Shown: piece after piece, positions 1-7,825 of the stretch
How positions within the stretch are numbered: position 1 is the stretch's first letter
Layout of the letters: every line of letters starts with the position of its first letter
Source: JAKQDH01 sp029558835
Lineage (GTDB): Bacteria > Planctomycetota > Phycisphaerae > UBA1845
Length of the DNA: 64,000 nucleotides
Assembly (NCBI GenBank): GCA_035356615.1
Contig: DAOQSN010000015.1
Span: forward strand, 1-64,000
Reading direction: 5' to 3'
Translations under genes and position numbers: made by a program
Notes under the pieces: model-generated
Told to the model about the DNA's origin: nothing
Databases searched by the model: none
Seen by the model: only the letters and a program-made list of their open reading frames with translations

Positions 1-69
1 ATTCCGCCGCCGAGATTTCCGGAAATCGCCGAAATCTGCGAAAGTTGGGTTAGCGCGTCAGTCCGCAAA

Positions 70-169
70 GGGTGCCCTGCTTTCCCGCGACCGCAGTCGC
101 GGGTAAGCATGCCGCTGCGGGCGCGGTACATGCCCACCCCCGCCTGCGGCGGGTGAGGGCCAGGCACCC
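70..169 (+). repeat. Dispersed 100-bp element, family A, copy 1
   Basis: Element bounded by imperfect terminal inverted repeats, GGGTGCCCTGC on the left and CAGGCACCC on the right. Inside are two palindromes: CCCGCGAC paired with GTCGCGGG, then a CCCACCCCCGCC/GGCGGGTG hairpin. Near-identical copies lie at 28468-28567 and, inverted, at 22803-22903; a diverged copy is at 16832-16936. It sits about 100 bp upstream of the first gene and codes for nothing recognisable. Confidence 0.8.
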
Positions 170-269
170 ACGCAGAACGCGGACCCGAGAAGAGCGGAAG
201 GGGTGAGGTCGGCGGAGGCGAAGCCGCCCCCTGCTGCACGCACGTGCTCGCCCACGGGGCGGAGGCGAC

Positions 270-818
270 ATGAACGCGAAGACACATGAGACGGCCGTGG
301 TCGTCATCCCGCCGGAGGCGTGCTGGGAGCCGATCCAGGCAATCCGGCGGCAGCACGATCGGCACCTCGAGCGCTGGATGCCGCATATCACGCTTGTGTA
401 CCCGTTCCGCCTGCGCAGTGAGTTCGACGCGGTCGCGCCGCAGTTGCGGATGGCGTGCGCGGTGGTCGAGCCGTTCGAGGTTTGCCTGGCGGAGTTCCGC
501 GAGTTTCGACACGGGCGCGACAGCTATACGGTGTGGCTGGCCCCGCAGCCGCCGGCCGCGCTGGTACGACTGCAGGCGGCTCTTCAGTCGGCCGTCCCGG
601 ATTGTGACGACACGGCCCGCTATGCGGCCGGCTTCAACCCGCACCTGAGCGTCGGGCAGGTGCGCGGGCGCGACTTTCTCACCCGCTTGAAGAGCGAGCT
701 GGCGGAGCGCTGGTCACCGCTTACGTTCACGGTGAACGAGGTGTGCCTGATCTGGCGCAGCCCGCCGCCCGACGACGTCTTCCGCGTCGATCGGGCGGTT
801 CCTCTGGGCGACCTGTGA
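270..818 (+). CDS. 2'-5' RNA ligase / 2H phosphoesterase family protein
   Basis: A 182-residue protein with the two histidine motifs of the 2H phosphoesterase superfamily: PHITL near residue 38 and PHLSV near residue 124, about 85 residues apart as in bacterial ThpR/LigT-like proteins. These enzymes act on 2',5' or cyclic phosphodiester bonds in RNA or nucleotides; the substrate here cannot be told. A GGAGG five bases before the ATG supports this start. It stands alone, with a family A repeat upstream and a decayed gene downstream on the other strand. The family assignment is firm, the reaction is not. Confidence 0.8.
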   Translation: MNAKTHETAVVVIPPEACWEPIQAIRRQHDRHLERWMPHITLVYPFRLRSEFDAVAPQLRMACAVVEPFEVCLAEFREFRHGRDSYTVWLAPQPPAALVRLQAALQSAVPDCDDTARYAAGFNPHLSVGQVRGRDFLTRLKSELAERWSPLTFTVNEVCLIWRSPPPDDVFRVDRAVPLGDL

Positions 819-901
819 TCGCCGGGCCGTGGGACACCAGTCTCATACTCGACGAACGCCCGTGGCACCATTGCTTCTGGGCAGGTGTTCGTCATGAACG
901 C

Positions 902-1270
902 TCATTGCGGACATAGGTGCATAAGGCACTGCACCTCGTCATCACTCAGGGCTTCACCGTAGAACCGCACCTCGTCGATGATCCCGTTGAAGGGTCGGTC
1001 GTCGCCCCCGTGCCGGTTGTTTCCTATCGCCGCTGTCGCGCCAGTCCGCAAGTACGGGGCAGTAGCGGGCGCGGTGTTGTCCGCGTTGCCGTCAAGGAGC
1101 AGGGTCAGTGAGTTTGCGGTGTCGTCAAACACAACCGCCACGTGCGTCCATTCGTTGATCGGTATCGCGGACAGACTGGTAACGCCTTGGGTGGTGCCGT
1201 CCGACTTCCGCAAGTAGAACGTGACCGTTCTGTTCGAGCTTGGGCTGCTCCCCAGAATCTGGTCCGAGCC
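902..1270 (-). pseudogene. Remnant of a LamG/concanavalin A-like domain protein
   Basis: The minus-strand frame encodes the C-terminal half of a LamG-type jelly-roll domain: VTFYLRKSDG, then INEWTHVAVVFDD, LLLDG and GIIDEVRFYGEALSDDEV. That order (W-H-VA-V, then L-DG, then IDEV-Y--AL) is typical of the family. The open frame is closed upstream by a TAA at 1271-1273 and its only usable start is a TTG at 1213 in mid-domain, with no ribosome binding site and no signal peptide. It looks like the 3' end of a larger secreted protein whose 5' part is gone; a short gene from the TTG cannot be excluded. Confidence 0.6.
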
Positions 1271-1459
1271 TTATGAGGGTCCATTGCCCGGCTGGTCAGC
1301 GAGCCTGTCGCCCGGCCGGTTGGCGCGACGTAACCATTTGGAAGGCAAAGAGTTACGACAGTGGGCACCGGATCGGCGTCGCTGGGCGTGCGGTCCGCCC
1401 TCGGCCGTGGAAGGCAGGCAGCAGCGTTCGATCAAGTCGTGCTTCGAACGTAGGGCAAA

Positions 1460-1468
1460 TGCTATAAT
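1460..1468 (+). promoter_or_regulatory. Extended -10 promoter of the ECF sigma factor gene
   Basis: TGCTATAAT is a perfect extended -10 element (TGN plus TATAAT). No -35 match lies 16-18 bases upstream, as is usual for extended -10 promoters. A start point about 7 bases downstream would fall at about 1475, only 3 bases before the ATG at 1478, implying a leaderless or nearly leaderless message. Confidence 0.5.
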
Positions 1469-1477
1469 GGGCAACTG

Positions 1478-2095
1478 ATGGTGGGCGTCGCAGGGATCAC
1501 AGACCAGCATGTCGAGCGGGCCGCGGGTGGGTCGCAGCAGGACGTGTCGCAGGTGGTGGAGGCGATGCTGCCCCAGATCCGCCTGATGGTCGTCGCCCGC
1601 CTCGCACCCAAGCCCGCGCAATTCCACCTGATCGATGACGTGGTGCAGGAGGTATCGAGCGCCCTGGCCGTGGGGCTGGGCGGGCTTCGGGCTCGCACGC
1701 TCGACGGCCTGCGGGCCTTTCTGTCCGGCATCACCGCCAGGCAGGTGGCCCGCCTCCTGGCGGATCCCGGCGGCCGGGGCCCGGCGGGCCGGCCGCTGCA
1801 GTCGCTCGACTCGACGATCAACTCGTCCTCGAACGCCGGCCCGTTGTGGGAGTTCCTCTCCTCCAGCGGCACTTCGCCCATCAGTGCCGCGGACCGCGCC
1901 GATCGGGCCGCCCGGCTGCTCAGCGAGCTCGGCCGGCTGAAAGACCGGCACCGCGAAGTCATCACGCTGGCGTTTTTCGATCAGCTTGCGCTCGCTGAGA
2001 TCGGCGCGCGGATGGGGCTGTCACGAAACGCCGCCTCGGTGCTTCTGCTGCGGGCCGTGGGCACGCTGCGGCGACGCATGACCGGCGTGGCTTAA
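1478..2095 (+). CDS. RNA polymerase sigma factor, ECF type
   Basis: A 205-residue sigma-70 family protein of group IV size. Region 2 spans roughly residues 25-90 (DDVVQEV and following helix). Region 4 spans about 150-200, with LKDRHREVITLAFFDQL followed by the helix-turn-helix LAEIGARMGLSRNAASVLLLRA. Between them is a Ser/Gly-rich linker. There is no Shine-Dalgarno before the ATG, but a perfect extended -10 sits just upstream. The gene is followed after 13 bases by a Ser/Thr kinase gene, the arrangement seen in Planctomycetota where a membrane kinase is thought to control the partner sigma factor. No anti-sigma factor is visible nearby. Family assignment is confident; target genes are unknown. 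Confidence 0.85.
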   Translation: MVGVAGITDQHVERAAGGSQQDVSQVVEAMLPQIRLMVVARLAPKPAQFHLIDDVVQEVSSALAVGLGGLRARTLDGLRAFLSGITARQVARLLADPGGRGPAGRPLQSLDSTINSSSNAGPLWEFLSSSGTSPISAADRADRAARLLSELGRLKDRHREVITLAFFDQLALAEIGARMGLSRNAASVLLLRAVGTLRRRMTGVA

Positions 2096-2108
2096 CCGGA
2101 GGCAGTCT

Positions 2109-4061
2109 GTGGCGTCCCAGCCTGATGACGAAGGACCACCTGGACTCGCCGACCATGTCGATTCGGCACTGCGCGCCCTCTGGCACGGCAACAGTGCGCC
2201 GCTGGACGAGCTCGTCAGCGCCGCCGGCTCCCAGGCACCGGGCATCGGGGAACTGCTTGGCGACCTCGCCGCACCGGCCCCGTCCACGCAGGTAGTGGCG
2301 CTGCCTTCCGATGCGCTTCCCGGCTACACGGTCCTCAGCGAAATCGGCCGGGGCGGCATGGGCGTGGTCTACGACGCGCTTCAGGAGGGCACCAACCGCA
2401 AGGTGGCCGTCAAGGTCATGCTGGCCGGGCCGTTCGCTTCGCCGGCTGCCCGCACGCGCTTCCAGCGCGAGGTGGAGCTGACCGCCCGCTTGCAGCATCC
2501 CGGCATTGTGCGGGTGCTGGAGAGCAAGCACCTCCCCAACGGCCTGCCGTACTACGCCATGGATTACGTGGAGGGCGTCACGCTGAATCGGTATCTGGCC
2601 GGCGCAGGCCTGGGGACGAGCGAGATCGTCGGCTTGTTCATCCAGTTGTGCGCAGCGGTGCAATACGCTCACGACCACGGCGTCATTCACCGCGACCTGA
2701 AACCGAGCAACATCCTGGTAGACGAGGAAGGCCAGCCCCACATCGTGGATTTCGGGCTGGCCAAGGCTCTGGATGCCGCGCGAACGGACACTCCGGCGGC
2801 TTCAGTCTCCATGCCCGATCAGATTGTGGGCACTCTGCGGTATCTGTCGCCGGAGCAAGCGGCCGGCCAGCGGGAAGCCGTGGATGAACGGACGGACGTG
2901 TACACGTTGGGTGTGATGCTGTTTGAGGCCGTCACTGGCGCAATGCCCTACGACACGTCCGGCCAGCCGTCGAGCGCCTTGCAGCGGATCATCGCAGACC
3001 CGCCGCTGCGCCCGTCGTCGCTGGCGCCGCGGGTGGAACGCGACCTCGAGACGATCATCCTGAAAGCGCTGGAGAAGGAGCCGGCCCGGCGTTACGCGTC
3101 GGTGGCGGAGCTGGGTGAGGACTTAAGCAGGTACCTGGCCGGCGAACCGATCCACGCGCAGCCGCCGAGTCTGCTCTACGTACTTCGCAAGAAGGTGAAA
3201 AAACACCGCTGGCCCGTCCTCGTCAGTGCGACGGTGCTCATCCTGGTGGTGGGAGGCCTCGCAGCCGGTCTCTGGGCCCACGAGCGGCTGCTTGAGTCCC
3301 AGGACGTCGAGGCTGTGATTCGGATCGACAGGTACCTACGTAGGGGGGACTACTTAGCCGCCGTTCGGGCGCGTCAGCCGGTGTCGACGGATTCGACAAA
3401 CGGCCAGCAGGCCAGACTGCTGCGTGGCCATGCGTACCTCTGCCTCGGCAAGACAACACCTGCCATTGAGGACTACACGAAGGCAGCCGAGTACTATGCC
3501 CCCCAGGGAGATGTTTGGCCCTACTATCACCGCGCGACGGCTCGATGGATGGGCGGTGACTTGGAGGGGGCAGCAGCCGACTACCGTGAGTTCTTGCGGG
3601 TGCGTCCTGATCACCAATATGCTGCGACGCGGCTGTATCTCGCCTTGCACGACCAAGCAGGTCTGCTCGAGAAGAACGGACGCGCAGGGGAAGCCCAAGA
3701 GGCCCTCCGGCAAGCCGAAGAAGTGCTGGCGCACGCTCGGGCGCACGCGGAACCCGGAAGCTGGATGGCGGACATTCTCGCCTGCATCGCGCGGGAGCTA
3801 CTGCCACAGGACCTCGTGGCGCAAGCGGCTTCCAAGCGCATCGAAGAGCAGTGCGAGGCCTACTACTACGCGGGGGAAGTGTGTCTGCTGGTACGGCAAC
3901 CTGACGAAGCGCGCCAGTGGTTCGAGAAGTGCCTGAAGACCGACTGCCCCGTGGACCGCAAGGCGGTATACGCTAGCCCGATGAGTGAATGGCACCTTGC
4001 CCGCTGGCGGCTGGACCAGTTGAGCGCTGCCCCGGCCACGCAGCCACCGCCGGAGCCATAG
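2109..4061 (+). CDS. Membrane-anchored Ser/Thr protein kinase with C-terminal TPRs
   Basis: 650 residues starting at GTG with GGAGG six bases upstream. The kinase domain (about 72-345) is complete: glycine loop GRGGMGVV at 80-87, lysine K102, catalytic loop HRDLKPSN with D196, DFG at 214-216 and activation segment GTLRYLSPEQ. One membrane helix (about 369-390) follows, then an outer domain with TPR-like helices (about 410-640). The PknB-like layout places the kinase in the cytoplasm and the TPRs across the membrane. It is probably co-transcribed with the ECF sigma factor 13 bases upstream; phosphorylation control of that sigma factor is inferred from this pairing. All catalytic residues are present, so an active enzyme is expected. 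Confidence 0.92.
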   Translation: MASQPDDEGPPGLADHVDSALRALWHGNSAPLDELVSAAGSQAPGIGELLGDLAAPAPSTQVVALPSDALPGYTVLSEIGRGGMGVVYDALQEGTNRKVAVKVMLAGPFASPAARTRFQREVELTARLQHPGIVRVLESKHLPNGLPYYAMDYVEGVTLNRYLAGAGLGTSEIVGLFIQLCAAVQYAHDHGVIHRDLKPSNILVDEEGQPHIVDFGLAKALDAARTDTPAASVSMPDQIVGTLRYLSPEQAAGQREAVDERTDVYTLGVMLFEAVTGAMPYDTSGQPSSALQRIIADPPLRPSSLAPRVERDLETIILKALEKEPARRYASVAELGEDLSRYLAGEPIHAQPPSLLYVLRKKVKKHRWPVLVSATVLILVVGGLAAGLWAHERLLESQDVEAVIRIDRYLRRGDYLAAVRARQPVSTDSTNGQQARLLRGHAYLCLGKTTPAIEDYTKAAEYYAPQGDVWPYYHRATARWMGGDLEGAAADYREFLRVRPDHQYAATRLYLALHDQAGLLEKNGRAGEAQEALRQAEEVLAHARAHAEPGSWMADILACIARELLPQDLVAQAASKRIEEQCEAYYYAGEVCLLVRQPDEARQWFEKCLKTDCPVDRKAVYASPMSEWHLARWRLDQLSAAPATQPPPEP

Positions 4062-4316
4062 GCCGGCCGCCGCGTCACCCGCCCCATAGGTCCGACCCTT
4101 GCGGCCACCGCTATCGTTTGAGCTCTGCGCGCCGCTGGCGCAGGCTGGAGCCTCGTTCTACGCTCACAGGGACCAAACCGAGCAAGCAACGAGCGCGGCA
4201 CCGCCTCCGGGCGGACGGGGAGCTCCATCGAGCGCGGCTCGGAACGTTGTTCCATCCCGAGAGTACGTCGCCGTTCTTCCCTTGGCTATCTACGAAATCC
4301 GGCTATATCTCGAACG

Positions 4317-4692
4317 CAAGAAGGAACAACAGCAATGGCCGCAACCCGCGTGCCAACCTCTGCACTCTCCGCGCCTCCGCGGGAGACCCTGACCCTCTGG
4401 ACGACTCCCTGCGGAACTGATATCACGCAGAGGCGCAGAGCACGCAGAGCAAGAAAGAGCAAGCCAAGAATGAACAGCAGCAAGGCTCCAGACCTGTGTA
4501 CCAACCTCCGCGATCTCTGCGCCTCCGCGTGAGACTTTGACCCTCTGGACGACTCCCTGCGGAACTGACATCACGCAGAGGCGCAGAGCACGCAGAGAAG
4601 GAAAGAGGCAGTAAGAAGGAAGGACAGCAATGGTCGAAACCAACGCGCCAACCTCCGCGATCTCTGCGCCTCCGCGTGAGACTTTGACCCAA
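4317..4692. repeat. 2.5 tandem copies of a 147-148-bp repeat
   Basis: Three blocks starting CCAACCTC at 4353, 4501 and 4648 are spaced 148 and 147 bp. Each carries CGCGCCTCCGCG or CTGCGCCTCCGCGTGAG, and the first two then carry CTCTGGACGACTCCCTGCGG and the complementary arm CACGCAGAGGCGCAGAG. The two arms can pair, giving a long stem in each unit. Apparent ORFs through the block are by-products of the repeat. The rest of the 4062-4827 gap holds nothing recognisable. Confidence 0.85.
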
Positions 4693-4827
4693 TGAACCCC
4701 GAATTTCACCGGGTATCCGTCGCCCCGCCTGCAGGCCGGTATCAACTCCTGCTGCCGGGTGCCCGCCCACTCGCGGCCCGCGTTCCCAGATGCAACCAGA
4801 GCCGAGTGGCAGGCCGGCCCTCTCGCA

Positions 4828-5553
4828 TCATCCGGGCGCCAGAACATCCTTGAGAACCACGGCCAGGTTGCGCAGGACGCCGGCGCCGTCGCCGGTATAA
4901 GACGAGCCGTGCATGATGGCCAGGGTCCGCGGCCGGAGGGCGGCCAGCTCACTGAGCAGTCGTTCCGTGTTCGTGTGGTAGGGCAGATAGTCCATTAGCG
5001 GGCCGGCCTGGTACTCGAGCAGGGCCTGCCGCGAGCGCCCCACCACGTCCGCGGAGGTGAGCGGCTCCACGTTGCCGCCGTGATGACACAAGTCCGAGCA
5101 GAACAGCGTGCGCTGCGTCTCCTCGAACAGCAGGGCCGCGTCCCAACCATGCGGTAGATGCGGCGTCGCCAGCAGGCGGAACCGTTTCTGTCCGGTGCTC
5201 AGCACCTCGTCGCCGGGCAGCCCGCGCGGCGGCCGAACGGCGAAATCGTTCAGGTTCACGAGGGCGCCGACCACGCTGCACACCGCTTGCGCGTTCGGGG
5301 CCGCCGCCAGCCAGTCGTTCAGGCCGCCGCATTCGTCCACCTCGAAGTGGCTGAACGCGATCCAACGCAGCCGGGCAGGGTCGATCAACTCCGCGACTGC
5401 CTCGCGGAGTGGCGGGAACATCGCCCGCATGCCGGCGTGAAACAGCAGCGGCTGCTCGTCACGCACCAGAAAGTGGTTGAATTGCAGATCAAACTCCGGC
5501 ACGTACACGGAGATGCGAAAGACGTCGGCGGAGATTTCATCTATGGCGGGCAC
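4828..5553 (-). CDS. Diiron MBL-fold protein (ODP/flavodiiron-type domain without flavodoxin)
   Basis: 241 residues from the GTG at 5553, which has AAAGGA upstream; the frame stays open to 5730 but the added part is Arg/Ala/Gly-rich and looks non-coding. The metallo-beta-lactamase fold shows the six-ligand diiron pattern of oxygen-binding flavodiiron domains: H69, E71 and D73 in SHFEVDE, H135 in TPHLPHGWD, D154 in FCSDLCHH and H215 in IMHGSSY. The flavodoxin domain that supplies electrons in NO/O2 reductases is absent, so this may be a stand-alone ODP protein acting as an oxygen or redox sensor, or a hydrolase. It is a single gene on the minus strand. Fold and metal site are clear; the role is open. 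Confidence 0.75.
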   Translation of the reverse strand: MPAIDEISADVFRISVYVPEFDLQFNHFLVRDEQPLLFHAGMRAMFPPLREAVAELIDPARLRWIAFSHFEVDECGGLNDWLAAAPNAQAVCSVVGALVNLNDFAVRPPRGLPGDEVLSTGQKRFRLLATPHLPHGWDAALLFEETQRTLFCSDLCHHGGNVEPLTSADVVGRSRQALLEYQAGPLMDYLPYHTNTERLLSELAALRPRTLAIMHGSSYTGDGAGVLRNLAVVLKDVLAPG

Positions 5554-5856
5554 GGCCTCGGTCCTTTCTGCGCTGGAGTGCTTGCCTGGTCCAGCCCGGC
5601 CGGCTGTCTTCTGAGCACGCCCGGCACAGGCCGCCTGGCGCATCCACCACCACGAGTCGGATTGTCCGACGGTTGGCATGGCCGTCAGCACACCGGGCGC
5701 GGCGTGTTGGGATCGCGTCTCGTCGCGCACCCTCCGGGTGAGTACTACTCCGGGCGCTACGCCCGCGGGGCGGGCTTGGCCCTCGCCGAGCCGTCGTCGG
5801 CCAGCCCACCCGCCGCCGCGGGCAACCCGCGCGCGGGTACCGTCGCCCCGAAGGAG

Positions 5857-6510
5857 CTATCGACGCCTGACCGCCAGCGCTAACCCGATGCCCAGCAGCG
5901 CGAGCGTGCCCGGCTCCGGCACGATACGGACGTTATCCACGCCGGCGATCGCACTGTCATTGTTGATCAGGCGGGCCTCAATCCAGCCCACCGACGTCAT
6001 GAGGTCGGCGAAGCTGGGACTGAAGGCTTCCTGACTCCAGCCATTGGCCAGCGCGGTGACGTCGTTCCACGTGGGATCGAAAGCCGCGTCATACGATTCC
6101 CACATATTGGCGTTCGGCACAACCTGCCCGAAGTTGTAGTACCAGCCGTTCTCCGCCACATGGCGCCGGAAGCGTAAGTGCACCTCGTCGAACGTCGTAT
6201 TGAACACGTTGAGGTCAAAGCCCCCGCCGGTGATGCCGGCCGCCGCGTAGTCGCCCAGGAAGGCGGGCGAGCTGCTGTTCTCCGTGCCGATGTCGAAGCC
6301 AAACTCAAGGTCCTTACGCACGAGCACATGACCGTCGGGGTTGCCCCCGGCGAGCTGGTGAACCTGCACGGTCGACGTCGTGCTGCCAATGAACGCCTCC
6401 TCGTCCACGTCAAACGTGGCCACCGTGCCCGGCACCGCCGCCAACGCCACGCTCGCCACGCTCACCCCGACCAGCGCCACCCACGTCATCACTGTATGCC
6501 TGTCGCGCAT
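5857..6510 (-). CDS. Secreted PEP-CTERM sorting-domain protein
   Basis: 217 residues from the ATG at 6510, chosen because GGGAGAAG precedes it and it begins a proper signal peptide (MRDRHTVMTWVALVGVSVAS, then ALA). The frame is open upstream but without such signals. The middle is a low-charge, Asn/Gly-rich extracellular domain. The C-terminus is a canonical PEP-CTERM tail: VPEPGTLALLGIGLALAVRRR, i.e. Pro-Glu-Pro, a hydrophobic helix and three arginines. Such proteins are recognised and cleaved by an exosortase at the cell envelope; no exosortase gene is in the window. The ligand or function of the outer domain is not recognised. Confidence 0.88.
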   Translation of the reverse strand: MRDRHTVMTWVALVGVSVASVALAAVPGTVATFDVDEEAFIGSTTSTVQVHQLAGGNPDGHVLVRKDLEFGFDIGTENSSSPAFLGDYAAAGITGGGFDLNVFNTTFDEVHLRFRRHVAENGWYYNFGQVVPNANMWESYDAAFDPTWNDVTALANGWSQEAFSPSFADLMTSVGWIEARLINNDSAIAGVDNVRIVPEPGTLALLGIGLALAVRRR

Positions 6511-7471
6511 CGTCTTCTCCCTCTTGTTGGTACCCACCATGACCCCGCGCCTACGCGTTGCGTGCGCAGGCGGGCCTGGTAGGTCCCGGCCACGCAATTC
6601 ACCACCCAACCGGCCCGACGCCGGCCCTCGGGCAGGATGCTAGATGGGCACCGGTCAGACTCAAGACAGGATTCCACTTATTCGGAAAAATCCTGACTGC
6701 GGTTGGCCACCGGACGGCTTCGCTACACGCAGGAATGAGCAGTAGCGCGTGTCGCCAGGCCGCCTTCGGTCTTTAACTCATTGTGTATAACGTGACCGTG
6801 TCCACATTCCTGTCGCAGAAGCAGGCACCTGTCCCAGTCTGTATACGCAAGGCGGTCGCGTCTCTTCCACGCCACACGGGTCCCAGGACGGCGGCGCCCG
6901 CCTGGGCGCGGGTCGCCGGAGCCGTCCACGTCCCGGCACGCCTCGACCGCAGACTGCGGTTCAGCCGGTAGCCCGCGGCCGGCCCCAGGAGCCGCTTCGC
7001 CGACGTGGCGCCCCGCGATTCGCTGTACTCGTAGTCGGATTGGAAACCGGATGCTCCGCCACCACCCTTACTCCAGTGGCGTGAATGACGACCGTTGCCG
7101 TACCGAACCGACTTTGCTGCGGGAAGCAACGCGCCGAGCTCCGCGCTGCGGCGCCGGATCCCGTGCGGCCGGTTCAGGAGACGTTGGGCAAGTTGCGTGC
7201 CACCGGGCAACCGGCACACCCAAGCCGGCTCGTTGCCGGCGGCGTGACCTTGCGATCGGCACCCGAATGACCGGGCGCGAGCCGGCGCCGCCGATCCGAC
7301 TCGTTAGAAGGCGGCCGCATGTCATCGCCGTGGCGTGTTCGCGCGCACGCCTACACCCTGCCACAACCTGTTGTCCGGATTGGTCTTCTGGCGTCGGCCG
7401 CGCACCCGCGCGGCAAGCCACCCCCGCGCCCGGCCTGCCCGCCCGCCGGCCGCGGCCTGCCCCTGGTAAGG
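6511..7471. other. Gene-poor spacer, nothing firm
   Basis: About 960 bp between the PEP-CTERM gene and the TerB/ATPase/helicase operon. Open frames exist on both strands, but they are Arg/Ala-rich and lack ribosome binding sites. One minus-strand stretch near 6970-7070 reads FQSDYEYSESRGATSAKR, which has a more protein-like composition and could be a decayed fragment. No tRNA, terminator or direct repeat of the tRNA-Gly 3' end was found by eye. Confidence 0.5.
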
Positions 7472-7825
7472 CTACTCCATATACCGGCTCACGCCAAAGA
7501 TGACGTAATTGTACGGGATCAACTGCTTCGGGTCGCTTTGGCTTGCAACCTGCCCCTTGTGCGGGTCGTAGGCCCACTCCGTCCAGTCCCACATGCTACG
7601 CAGCGACTCGGGAATCTGCACGGCCAGGTACGAACCCTCCCGCAACCGTGCCCCGCCCGCGATGTTGGTGAAGTCCAGGCCCAGGTACAAGTCCTGCACG
7701 GGTACGTTTCTATGTCGCGTGGCCATCGTCCGCGTCAGAGCCTGAGCCATCCCCGCCAGCGGCCCGAGCGCCGGTTGCACCGTCGTCGCCGGCTTCAGCC
7801 CGGCTTGGAGCACATCCGAATCCAT
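7472..7825 (-). CDS. Hypothetical protein, possibly a C-terminal gene fragment
   Basis: About 117 residues from an ATG at 7825 (an in-frame ATG at 7894 is also possible), overlapping the 3' end of the helicase gene by 116 bp in another frame. From about residue 40 the composition looks like real coding sequence (DLYLGLDFTN, SLRSMWDWTEWAYDP, YNYVIFGVSRYME), balanced in aromatic and polar residues and unlike nearby shadow frames. I do not recognise the family. It may be a fourth operon gene, or the 3' end of a larger gene cut when the operon arrived. No Shine-Dalgarno is evident. Confidence 0.4.
   Translation of the reverse strand: MDSDVLQAGLKPATTVQPALGPLAGMAQALTRTMATRHRNVPVQDLYLGLDFTNIAGGARLREGSYLAVQIPESLRSMWDWTEWAYDPHKGQVASQSDPKQLIPYNYVIFGVSRYME

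Noticed and set aside
4317..4692. CRISPR array
   Set aside because: Units are 147-148 bp and continuous, with no short repeat and unique spacer pattern and no cas genes; elsewhere repeats are also palindromic REP-like units.
6773..7219. 148-residue minus-strand frame in the gene-poor spacer
   Set aside because: Arg-rich, no ribosome binding site; only a short patch near 6970-7070 looks protein-like, too little to call a gene.
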